Assembly (NCBI GenBank): GCA_028702045.1 | Contig: JAQVPP010000007.1 | Location: 1-19,657, forward strand | Source of the DNA: Minisyncoccota bacterium | GTDB taxonomy: Bacteria > Patescibacteriota > Minisyncoccia > UBA6257 > JAKLIH01 | Direction of reading: 5' to 3' | DNA: 19,657 bases | In this document: positions 9,618-18,669 of the stretch, in pieces | Numbering within the stretch: position 1 is the first letter of the stretch | Layout of the letters: the number at the start of each line of letters is the position of its first letter | Notes under the pieces: generated by a model | Told to the model about the DNA's origin: nothing | Databases searched by the model: none | What the model saw: only the letters and a program-made list of their open reading frames with translations | Made by a program: the position numbers and the translations under genes

Positions 9618-9657
9618 CAACTAGTTGTATAGTACCATATACTTATTATTTATACAA
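9618..9657 (-). promoter_or_regulatory. Promoter with adjacent 10-nt palindrome for the 9189-9581 gene
   Basis: TTGTAT (9652-9657), a 17-nt spacer, then TACTAT (9629-9634). Immediately downstream, around the expected start site, lies the perfect palindrome CAACTAGTTG (9618-9627), a possible operator half-site pair. The promoter call is moderate and the operator is speculative. Confidence 0.4.
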
Positions 9658-9660
9658 ATT

Positions 9661-9680
9661 AAAAAGCCACATCTGTGGCT
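9661..9680 (-). terminator. Terminator of the glycolytic fusion gene
   Basis: AGCCAC (9665-9670) pairs with GTGGCT (9675-9680) around a four-base loop, followed on the minus strand by TTTTT. It lies 3 nt past the TAA of the fusion gene. Confidence 0.75.
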
Positions 9681-9682
9681 CT

Positions 9683-12600
9683 TTAATTAAATTTATTTAA
9701 CTCTTGAATTGTCTTAAGTATTGCATCTGGAGAAAGAGAAATAGAGTCAATTTTATTCAAAACTAAGAATTTCATAAAATCTTTAAATGTAGATGGTGCA
9801 TCTCCACAAATCCCTATATATTTATTTCTTTGTTTGCACTTAAGAATAATGTCTGAAATTTGTTTTAGCACTGCCTCATTTCTTTCGTCATCAATTTTAA
9901 GGAGTCCATTATCTCTATCAATACCAAGAGTAAGTTGAGTTAGATCATTTGATCCTATACTCATACCATCAAATAGGTCAAGAAATTTATCAGCTAAGAT
10001 AATATTACTTGGCAGTTCACACATGATGTATCTCTTAAGGGTTTCTTTGGTTAATCCTTGTTCTTCTAGTATCTTAAGTACCTTTCTGGCTTCATCTGGA
10101 GTTCTACAGAATGGAATCATTATGGATACATTTTTAAAACCATAATAATCAATAACTTTCTTGATTGCCTTACACTCTAAGATAAAGGCTGGTTTAAATT
10201 CTTTATCATAATATCTTCTAGCTCCCCTAAAACCTATCATTGGATTCTCTTCTACTTCTTCAAAATACTCTCCTCCAATTAAATTCCTGTACTCGTTTGT
10301 TTTGAAATCAGAGAATCTAACAATAACTTCTTTTGGATGGAAGGCACAAGCTATCTTAGATATACCATTAGCTAATCTGTTGATGTAGTAAGTTTCATTA
10401 TTCTGACCATTGGTAATTTCATTTATTTTATCTTTAGTTTCTTTGTCTAGTAACTTATAGTGGATTAAGGCTAAAGGATGTATTTTGATATAGTTGGCTA
10501 TGATAAATTCTTCCCTAGCTAATCCTACACCATCATTTGGTAATATAGCATTTTGGAAAGCAATTTCTGGATCTCCTATATTAAGAGATAATTTGACTGG
10601 AAGTTCTTTTTTGTTAATTTCTGTTTCTGCTACGTCTATGGTGAGTAGTCCCTTGTATACTTTACCAATTTCTCCTTCTGAACAAGAGATAGTGATTTCT
10701 TGATTTGGTTTTAATATTTTTAAAGCATCTTTACAAGCTACTATGGTAGGTATCTGTAGTTCTCGGCCAACAATAGCTGCATGACAAGTACGAGAGCCTT
10801 GCTCTGTGATAATACCACTAGCTTGCTTCATAACTGGTACTCAGTCAGGATCTGTCATTTTAGTTACTAATATATTACCTGGTTTGAATTTATGTATATC
10901 TTTGATACTTAATATCTTCTGTACTTTACCTTGAGCACTCTGTGTACCTACAGAAAGTCCTTGTATGAGAGTTTCTTTATTTTTTTCAAGAATTGAGTAT
11001 GTTTTTAAAATATTCTTGTCTTGGTTAGCAAAGACTGTTTCTGGTCTAGCCTGGACAATATATAGCTTATTATCTTTTCCATCTTTAGCTCATTCTATAT
11101 CCATCTTACAATGATAGTGTTCTTCAATAAATAATGATCACTTAGCTAAGGTAATAATCTCGCTATCAGTTAAGCAAAGTTTTTCTTGATCAGATTTTTT
11201 TGTTGGAATATTTTTTGTTTGAGTCTTAGTAGAATAAATTAAAGTATCTTGCTTTAGTCCAATATTTTTTTCAATAATTGGGTAGTAGCCATTCTTTAGC
11301 GCATATTTAGAAACTATGATTTGATCTGCATTTACTTTTCCTTTAACTATATTTTCGCCCAATCCATAAGAAGCATTAATGAAAATAATATCATCAAAAC
11401 CTGTTTCTGGATCACAAGTAAAGATAACACCAGAGACTGCTTTATCGCTTCTTACCATTTTCTGCACACCTACTGATAGTACTACTTCCATATCTTGGAA
11501 TCCTTTTTTCTTTCTGTAATCTATAGCTCTATCTGTGAAAAGAGAAGCAAAAGCGTGTTGAGTTTTTTTAACTAGCTCTTTTTTGGATGAGATATTTAAA
11601 AATGATTCATGCATACCAGCAAAAGAATTATCTTTTGAATCTTCAGCTGTAGCTGATGATCTGATAGCTACATCTATATTTTTTGAATTATATTCTTTAC
11701 TTAATATCTCATAACTTTTAGTTAAGTCAAAAATAAAATCTTTGGATAATGGGGTTTTGAGAATTAATTCCCTAATCTCTTTACCTGTTTGTTTAAGTTC
11801 TTTTAAGTTATTTGTATTTAGTTTGTTTAATTTTTTCTTAATTGTTGTGTAGATGTTTGATTCTTTTAAGTAATTAGTAAAAGCAATAGATGTAGTAGCA
11901 AATCCATTTGGGAAATTAATATTTTTAATTTTGTTTGGACTATATCCTCCCTCATCTCCAAAAGTAGAATAATCGTAGTTATGAATTTTTAAAACTTCTT
12001 TTAAATTAAAATATATGTTGTCTGCTTTTTCTAAAGCTTTGGCATAAGTTTCTTCTTGGATATTTAGCATTAATTCTTGGAAGTAAATCTTATCTTTACC
12101 AATATCCTCTTTGTTTTTAATTGCATGTAGTCCACCGTTAAATATATTGAACATTAGATGAGTGTTGTACTCTTGTGATGCTTCTGGATATGTTTTTCTA
12201 ATATATTGATATGGTTCTAGGTTTAAAATTTGTGAAGCTGACTTAAGGCAAGCAAGTGATACAGCAAGAGTTGCGTCTTTGCCATATATGTTAGTATATT
12301 TATCTAATATTTTATCAATATATTTTTGACTGGTAACTTTGATTTTTCTTTTAACAAAAGATGTGGCAATTGTTTTGATATTTTCAATTGATTGTTTGTT
12401 TGTAAATGGATTGGTTTCTTTTTTTGATTTGGACTTTCCTTGAGGGATAGATATGTATTCTGAGATAAATCCATCCTTTAGGACAACTCTAGCTTTGATT
12501 GTTGGTTCTCCCCTAGAATCTAGTATTTCTTTAGCTTCTATTTTGGCAATATATGGATTAAATTTACTTACCTTTTGTTTGTGATTAATTAATTCTAAAA

Positions 12601-14842
12601 TAGAAGAATCCATTTCTTTTGGAATAGGGATGTTTAATAAATCTAAAATACTTGGAGCGATATTAGCTATTGTTTGTTGCTTTTTAAGATTTATTTTTTC
12701 ATATTTATTTTGAGTATCTACTATGATAAAAGGTACTTTGTTATTTGTGTGAGAAGTGAGTGGATGACGTGACTTATTGTCAAACATTTCTTCACAATTA
12801 CCATGATCGGCTGTAATTAAGAATGTATAGCCATATTTTTTCCCAGCCTCAACTATTTCTTTAAGACAAGTGTCTATATGCTCAATTGCCTTTATGGCTG
12901 CATTTAAGTTTCCCGTATGGCCTACCATATCAGGGTTTGGGAAATTAACAGCAATAAAGTTATATGAGCCTAATTTATCTAATAGAGTATCTTTAATCTT
13001 ATAGCAGGACATCTCTGGTTTTTCATCATAGCTTTTGACTTCTTTTGGAGAGTTAATAAGAATCCTATCTTCTAAAGCATATATATCCTCATTACCGCCA
13101 TTAAAATAGTATGTAAGTGGTCCATACTTCTCAGTTTCAGTTATTTTTAATTGCTTAACATTATTTAATGATAATACTTCTGTTAAGTGATTTTTTAATT
13201 TATTTTTTTGATAAAGTTCTGTTAAGTTATCAAATTTAATATTTGAATTAAAATAATCTGTTAGGGTGATAACATTAGTTAAAACTGTTTTTTCTTTTGT
13301 GAAATGTTTGAAATTTAAATCAATAAAAGGTAAAACTATTTGCCTTGCTCTATCTTGTCTGTGATTGAAGAAAATAACTAAATCATTATTATCTATTTGG
13401 CCTTCTTTATTAATTACTGTAGGGGGCAAAAACTCATCTGAGTTATTTTCGTTATAGAAATCAGAAAGAGTTTTGGTAATACTATTAGTATAGTTACCTT
13501 TTAGGTTTGTGAATAAATCATAGGCTTGCTTGGTTCTGGATCAGTTCTTGTCTCTATCCATAGCATAATATCTACCACATAATGTACTAAGGGTACCCGT
13601 GTTTAATATTTCTGTTAATTTATTTGTTTCTTTTACAATATTAATTCCATCGTTAATATCTGAATCTCTACCATCTAGTATTCCATGGATGTATACATCT
13701 TTTAATTTATTTTTTTTACAAGTAGTAAGTAGTGCTTTGAAATGCTCAAAATTAGAATGAACATTACTTTTAGATAATAGACCAATTAAGTGAACTTTTT
13801 TATTTTCTTTTTTGGCCTTTTGTAATAAATTAATTAAATGATGATTGTGGTGGAAATATCCTTTTTTAATTTCATCTGTAATTTTTACATCAATAGTTAG
13901 TTCTTTTCTGCCAGAACCAATTAAGGTATGTCCTATTTCAGAATTACCAAATACTCCAGGATCAAGTTTAATCTGACTACCTGAAGCATGTAAAGATGTG
14001 TTTGGATAATCTGTTAAAAGCTTATTATAGAATGGAGTTTTAGCATTTAATATAGCATTGCCCTTTTTATGCTTATTGATACCAAAACCGTCTAATATGA
14101 TTAAGCAAACTGGCCCCTTTTTATCTTTATTTTGGATATCAATTAGTCTCTGATATTTAGCTCTGCGTACATCATTTTTAATATTTGGATCTTGGAAAGG
14201 AGATCCTGACTTAATCCCATAAGCTCCTGTTGCATAAGCTAGGTCAGAAATAAGAGTATCCATAGTTTCTCCTGATCTATGAGAAATAATATGCTTAAAA
14301 TTATTTTTTTGAGCTAACTTAATACTTTCTATTGTTTTAGAAAATGTACCTATTTGATTAGGTTTGATTAAAACAGAGTTAGCTAGTTTTTGCTTTATTC
14401 CTTGTTTGATATATTTTGGATTGGTTGAGAATAAATCATCTCCAACAATAAGAGTATTACTTAGTTCTTGAGTTAATAATTTTCAAGAAGAAATATCATT
14501 TTCTTCTAAAGGATCTTCTAAAGAAACTATAGGATATTTTTGGATAAGTTTTTTGTAATAATTAATCAATTCTATAGAAGAAATATTTTTATTTTGAAAA
14601 TAATATTTATTTTTAATATAAAAAGAATTAGCTGCTATGTCAATTGAAAAATTAATATCTTTACCTAAGGTGTAATTGGATTTTGTAATTGCTTTTGAAA
14701 TTAAATCAAGAGCTAAATATTCATCATTAATTTTACGATAAGATAAATGGTTTATCATTTCTCCTAGAGATGCATTTTTCCCTCCAACCAGGTTTGTATC
14801 TTTTTTGGTAAGCTCATCATACCACAAGATGTTTTTATCCAT
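9683..14842 (-). CDS. Nested trifunctional enzyme: PEP synthase with inserted permuted enolase and iPGM
   Basis: 1719 residues in one frame, with UGA-Trp at residues 120, 434, 1235, 1251 and 1334. Order: PEP synthase start (1-36; W-Y-D-E-L, G-G-K-N-A-S-L-G-E-M, ATP-contact K22); enolase C-terminal half (about 37-237; D68, E109, D135, K160, S-H-R-S-G 187-191, K211); complete cofactor-independent phosphoglycerate mutase (about 242-755; D251, catalytic S301 in G-N-S-E-I-G-H, H362, D-G-R-D 390-393, D638, H642, A-D-H-G 678-681); enolase N-terminal half (about 765-971; S804, H906, E923, G-D-E-G-G with E964); PEP synthase remainder (about 976-1719; R-S-S-A-T-A 1061-1066, phospho-His1354, Cys1679). 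PEP synthase, enolase and iPGM together keep near-normal lengths (about 780, 408, 510). All catalytic residues checked are present. The product should interconvert 3-phosphoglycerate and pyruvate via 2-phosphoglycerate and PEP in the cytoplasm. It has its own promoter, no Shine-Dalgarno and its own terminator. The domain calls are firm; joint activity is inferred. Confidence 0.93.
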
Positions 14843-14869
14843 TTCTGAATTATTATTTTATATGCTAAA

Positions 14870-14898
14870 AGTATAAACAAAAAAAATTAATTTGTAAA
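14870..14898 (-). promoter_or_regulatory. Promoter for the glycolytic fusion gene
   Basis: TTTACA (14893-14898), a 17-nt spacer, then TATACT (14870-14875) on the minus strand. Transcription would start near 14863, giving a roughly 20-nt leader without a clear Shine-Dalgarno. The same two hexamers and spacing recur at 17482-17510. Confidence 0.65.
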
Positions 14899-14932
14899 AT
14901 ATTTTTAAGCTTTAAAAACAAGATAAATAATT

Positions 14933-14955
14933 TAATTAACATGATAAGTTAATTA
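14933..14955 (-). terminator. Weak AT-rich hairpin after the YgjP gene
   Basis: TAATTAAC and GTTAATTA (8 bp) flank a 7-nt loop, 18 nt past the YgjP stop. The stem has a single G-C pair and no strong T-run, so this is a tentative terminator. Confidence 0.3.
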
Positions 14956-14972
14956 TATTTTTTAAAATAAAA

Positions 14973-15491
14973 TTAATTAATTAAGTACTTTTTTAGTTCT
15001 TTTTGCAGAGACTTGTAGTTGGGAATAGTTTTTTCTATTAAAGAATAGAACTTTTTGGAATGATTCATTTCTTGCAAGTGACATAGTTCATGAACAATTA
15101 AATAATCTTGCAAAGAATCTTTTAAAAAAAGTATTTTATAGTTAAAGTTTAAATTTTTATTACTAGAGCAACTTCCTCATATAGTTGATTGGTTTCTTAT
15201 AAAAACCTTATTAAATTTAAAATTATATTTTTCATTAAAAAAATTAAGTTTTTTAATAATTAAATCTTTCGCTTCTTTTTTGCTTTCTGTATATGGCTTG
15301 AATTTTAAAGGATTTTCTTTAATATTGGATAAATGTTTTAAAATTCAAGGTTCTTTTTCTTTTAAAAAAATCTCTCCCTGTTTATATGAAATATAGTATG
15401 GAATAGTAACTAAAATATTATTTTTTGATTTAATTTTGATTCTTAAATTCTTGGATCTTTTATTTTTTTTAATTGTGTAGTTATAGTCCAT
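14973..15491 (-). CDS. YgjP-type (DUF45) zinc metallopeptidase
   Basis: 172 residues, complete only when UGA at 15345-15347 (residue 49) and 15177-15179 (residue 105) are read as Trp. The second lies in I-W-G-S-C-S-S, where this family has an essentially invariant Trp. The metal-binding motif H-E-L-C-H (an HExxH) is followed by L-Q-E-M-N-H-S-K-K-F, giving the third histidine. Both match the WLM/M48-like YgjP family. These are cytoplasmic putative metalloproteases of poorly known substrate, often encoded near DNA repair or restriction genes. The start at 15491 is 5 nt after the stop of the HRDC-exonuclease VII gene, so the two are co-transcribed and probably translationally linked. Confidence 0.9.
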
Positions 15492-15496
15492 ATAAA

Positions 15497-17047
15497 TTAT
15501 TTAATATTAATATCCTGGACTTTTGTTTTCACTTCTCCTTGTTTTAGTTGAATATCTAGCAAATCATCTTTTTTAATTTGTGAAATATCCTTTAGTATTT
15601 TTCCTTTAAAATAGGTTAAAGAATATCCTTTATTTAATATGTGTTGAGGATTTAAAAGTTTTAAAGAATTTTCTTTATTATTTAATGATGTTTTGGTTGT
15701 ATTAATAAAAGAGGTAAAATGAGAAAAAAGAAATTTTTGATTAAAATTTAAAGAATTTTTTAAATTCTTAATATTTTCCATATATGTATTAAGTAGATAA
15801 TTGAATTTCTGATTAATTTCTTTAAAATAGTAAAAAACTTTATTTAAAGAACTATTTAATTTAGTAAAATTATTACTTAATATATTTTTTAAATTTTTTA
15901 ATTTTAGATCAAATAAAGAAATAATTTCATTTTCTTTTTTATTTAAAATAATTTTGAGATCATTAAATGAATTGTTAAATAGATAAGTTAGTTCTGTTTC
16001 TTTTTTATTTATGAAATCCTCAATTCTTTGTTTTTTTAAATTAAGAAAATTAGCACAAGCTGTAGGTGTAGAACACTTAAGATCTCCAACTAAATCAGCG
16101 ATACTTTCATCTTTTTCATGACCAATACCAGTAATAATAGGTATCTTAGAAGCTATTATTGATTCTGCTATTTTTTCAGAGTTAAAAGTGTTTAAAGATT
16201 CTAGGCTACCACCCCCTCTCATTAATATAATAGTATCCATTTTAATATGAAATTTATTAAAAAACTCTATGGCATTGATAATACTTTTTTCTGCATAATC
16301 ACCTTCAACAAGTACATGTTTAAGATATATTTGATACCCTTGTTCTTTTAGATTATTTTTAAAATCTTTTAAAGCTGCACCTGATTCTGAAGTAATTAAT
16401 CCAATAGTCTTGATATTAAAAGGAAGTTTTTTCTTCAAATCTTCACTAAAATATCCTTTTTGAAAAAGTTTTAATTTTAATTTCTCAAAAGCTTGTTTAA
16501 TAGCACCTTCTCCTAATAGTTTAATATCAGATATTTCAATAGTTAAATTACCTTTTTTATATATATTTGGATATCCATATATTACTACTTCTGTTCCCTC
16601 TATAGCCTTATCTTTTAAATAATTAACATTGGTATAGCCAATAAAACAATTTAAACAGTTTTCTGTTTTTTTATCCTTTAATTTAAAAAAAATATATTTT
16701 TCTCTTGAATTTATGTCGCTAATTTCTCCTTGTATTTTTAACAAACCTAAAGAAAGCAACGATCTTTTTAAAATAGATATGCATTCTGTAACGGAAAATA
16801 TCTTATCCTCAAAAGTTTGTGTGAAGTCAGTTTTATTATTCCAAATAATATTTAAAATATCATCTCCATACTTTAAAAGTTTTATTTCTCCGATTCCCTT
16901 AATTTCCCTAAGATCATCAAGGGTTTGTGGTTTTTTCAAAGCTATATCTTGTAATGTAGAAAATGGGAGAATATATCCTCCCTCTTTTCCTTCCTTTAAG
17001 GCTTGTTCACTTCTTCAAATTTTTAAAATCTCTATTAGTTCATCCAT
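15497..17047 (-). CDS. xseA: Exonuclease VII large subunit with N-terminal HRDC domain
   Basis: 516 residues when UGA at 17015-17017 (residue 11) is read as Trp. An initiation at the TTG at 16939 would remove half of the HRDC domain. Residues about 1-70 are an HRDC nucleic-acid-binding domain: I-W-R-S-E-Q-A near the start, then L-Q-D-I-A-L-K-K-P-Q-T-L and I-K-G-I-G-E-I-K. The Trp-Arg pair is an HRDC hallmark and is UGA-encoded here. An OB-fold (about 80-170) and the XseA catalytic region follow, with G-L-I-T-S-E-S-G-A-A, R-G-G-G-S-L-E, G-I-G-H-E-K-D and T-P-T-A-C-A. A long, Lys/Asn-rich coiled C-terminal region ends the protein. Exonuclease VII degrades single-stranded DNA with the small subunit XseB, which I do not see in the window. 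HRDC is normally on RecQ or RNase D, so the fusion is unusual. Confidence 0.9.
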
Positions 17048-17112
17048 GATTATTTGTTATATAGTTGGGTTATTTCTCGTTGATTGATAATTGTTTAAAT
17101 AATTATATTTTA

Positions 17113-17141
17113 AGTATAGAAGAAAAGGGTTAATTTTGCAA
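17113..17141 (-). promoter_or_regulatory. Promoter for the HRDC-xseA / ygjP operon
   Basis: TTGCAA (17136-17141), a 17-nt spacer, then TATACT (17113-17118) on the minus strand. Transcription would begin near 17106, leaving a leader of about 60 nt before the ATG at 17047. I found no clear structure or ribosome binding site in that leader. Confidence 0.6.
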
Positions 17142-17143
17142 GA

Positions 17144-17173
17144 AAAAAGAGCTAAAAATAAATAGCTCTTTTT
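17144..17173 (-). terminator. Hairpin terminator after the 17180-17449 gene
   Basis: An 11-bp stem, AAAAAGAGCTA (17144-17154) with TAGCTCTTTTT (17163-17173), an 8-nt loop, and T-rich sequence on the minus strand. It begins 7 nt after the stop codon and abuts the xseA promoter. Confidence 0.75.
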
Positions 17174-17179
17174 ATAGAC

Positions 17180-17449
17180 CTAATAATTTGTTAAAATAAT
17201 ACCTCCTTTATGTCTATTTAATAAAGTTAAAAAGAATTTTTTATTAAATTTATTTGGATTGTATTTAAGTGTAATGGTTGGTTGATCTTGGCGGCAAAAA
17301 ATTCTGGATAGGAGGATAGTGGTATATGGCTTTTCTAAAAGTTTGCAAAAATGTATTTGCTCCTTTTTAGAAATGTTAAAAAAAGAATAAAAGACAAAAA
17401 AATTAACACCATGATCTCCATTATGATTTCTAAGGGCCCAATACATCAT
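17180..17449 (-). CDS. Hypothetical small protein, orphan gene with strong ribosome binding site
   Basis: 88-89 residues, not recognised. AAAGGAG lies directly upstream of two tandem ATG codons (17449 and 17446). The second has the better spacing, so the mature start is probably M-Y-W-A-L-R-N-H-N-G-D-H-G. The protein is basic (many Lys, Arg, His), with an aromatic central patch (F-F-V-F-Y-S-F-F) and two cysteines, and no convincing membrane helix. Its only Trp is UGG. It has a full promoter, whose -35 box sits inside the 3' end of the histidine kinase gene, and its own terminator, so it is an independent transcription unit. A DNA-binding or toxin-like small protein is possible from size and charge, but nothing in the sequence decides this. 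Confidence 0.6.
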   Translation of the reverse strand: MMYWALRNHNGDHGVNFFVFYSFFNISKKEQIHFCKLLEKPYTTILLSRIFCRQDQPTITLKYNPNKFNKKFFLTLLNRHKGGIILTNY

Positions 17450-17481
17450 GTCTCCTTTCTATTTTAAAATAATCTATATGT

Positions 17482-17510
17482 AGTATATCACGAATATGGT
17501 TATGTGTAAA
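17482..17510 (-). promoter_or_regulatory. Promoter for the 17180-17449 gene
   Basis: TTTACA (17505-17510), a 17-nt spacer, then TATACT (17482-17487) on the minus strand. The -35 box overlaps the last codons of the histidine kinase gene. The hexamers and spacing are identical to the fusion-gene promoter. Confidence 0.65.
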
Positions 17511-18669
17511 GGTCTTTGGGTATGGAGATGATAAAGACTACAGTATCCTTAGTGTTTACAAAATATATTTTTCCATTATGTTTATCTATTATTTGCTTGC
17601 AAAGGTATAGGCCAAGGCCAGTACCATCACTATCACTATTCCCTTTATAGAACTTAGTGAAAATAAGATCTTTTTCCTTATCTTTAATTGGGGTACTTTT
17701 ATTTTCAACTGATAAAAGAAGATTGTTTTTATTTTCTTCAAGATATATATTAATAACTGTATGTTTTTCAGAATACTTAAGGGCATTATCAAATAAATTT
17801 TCAATAACAGTAAGTATCTTATCTTTGTCTATATTAATAAATATATCTTTATCTTTGATAAAATTAAATTTGATATTCTTTTGATTAGCTTTAGGTTGGA
17901 ACGTAGCTATGGCAGAATCAATTAATTTGTTAATATTTGCCTTTTTAAAAGAATAGATGTACTTATTATCTTCGATAAAGGCTGTTTTTAATAACTTATC
18001 TATAGTGTTATTTAGATTATTTAATGAAATAAGTGATTGAGACATGATATCTTTACCAGAATCTGAGAGTTTTTCAGACTTTATCATCTCTAGGGCCCAT
18101 AGTACTCCTGTGATAGGTGTCTTTAATTGATGAGTGGTTAGGGTAAGGAAATCAGACTTAGCCTTGAGCAAGTTTTGATTATCTGTGATATTTTGAAAAG
18201 CAATTAATTTTAAGTTTTGCTTTAAATAAGTATCTTGGAAAGAATAAGTGTAAAAGTTAAAAAAATTATTGTGTGATTTAATAATTGATTTAGTTAATAT
18301 ATCATTTTCAAAATATATCTTGCTGTCTTTGTTTTGAATAAATTCTTTTAAAAAAATATGAGAATCTTTAAGATATTTTTGGTTAAATAATTTGTTTGAA
18401 AAAATAACTTCATGGTTATTGTTTAAAAAAACAATATACATATCCAAAGAATCAAGCAAATTTTTAAATTTAAAGATACTTTGTTGTTGAACTTTATTAT
18501 TATCAAGAATGTTTAAAAAAATAATAGTCAAGATACATGAGAAAAGTAAAAGAAAAATAAAGATATAGTGGTAAAAGCAAAGAACTAAAAGAGATAAATT
18601 AAAAAGTAGAAATAGCATAAATCTATAATCTTTTAAATTTCTTAATTTTTTTTGAATTAATTCTTTCAT
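17500..18669 (-). CDS. Membrane sensor histidine kinase (orphan in this window)
   Basis: 389 residues. Two hydrophobic segments (about 17-33 and 35-53) with almost no periplasmic loop anchor it in the membrane. A PAS-like region follows (about 65-160). The dimerisation/phosphoacceptor domain has F-L-T-L-T-T-H-Q-L-K-T-P-I (His180). The ATPase domain has the N box E-N-L-F-D-N-A-L-K-Y-S (N291, N295) and the G box D-G-T-G-L-G-L-Y-L-C-K. It should autophosphorylate on His180 in response to a cytoplasmic or membrane signal. No response regulator is visible on either side. The gene starts within the stop of the DNA polymerase I gene (TAATG), with a GAGGTG ribosome binding site 6-8 nt upstream, so the two are translationally coupled. 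Its only Trp is UGG. Confidence 0.93.
   Translation of the reverse strand: MKELIQKKLRNLKDYRFMLFLLFNLSLLVLCFYHYIFIFLLLFSCILTIIFLNILDNNKVQQQSIFKFKNLLDSLDMYIVFLNNNHEVIFSNKLFNQKYLKDSHIFLKEFIQNKDSKIYFENDILTKSIIKSHNNFFNFYTYSFQDTYLKQNLKLIAFQNITDNQNLLKAKSDFLTLTTHQLKTPITGVLWALEMIKSEKLSDSGKDIMSQSLISLNNLNNTIDKLLKTAFIEDNKYIYSFKKANINKLIDSAIATFQPKANQKNIKFNFIKDKDIFINIDKDKILTVIENLFDNALKYSEKHTVINIYLEENKNNLLLSVENKSTPIKDKEKDLIFTKFYKGNSDSDGTGLGLYLCKQIIDKHNGKIYFVNTKDTVVFIISIPKDLYT

Noticed and set aside
9683..14842. Interpreting the locus as several broken or frameshifted pseudogenes (enolase fragments, iPGM, PEP synthase)
   Set aside because: All pieces are in one frame with only UGA interruptions at conserved Trp positions. 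No TAA or TAG occurs over 5.1 kb, and catalytic residues in each enzyme are intact.
16713..17087. 124-codon plus-strand open frame opposite xseA
   Set aside because: It is antisense to the HRDC and OB regions of xseA, whose motifs are clear on the minus strand.
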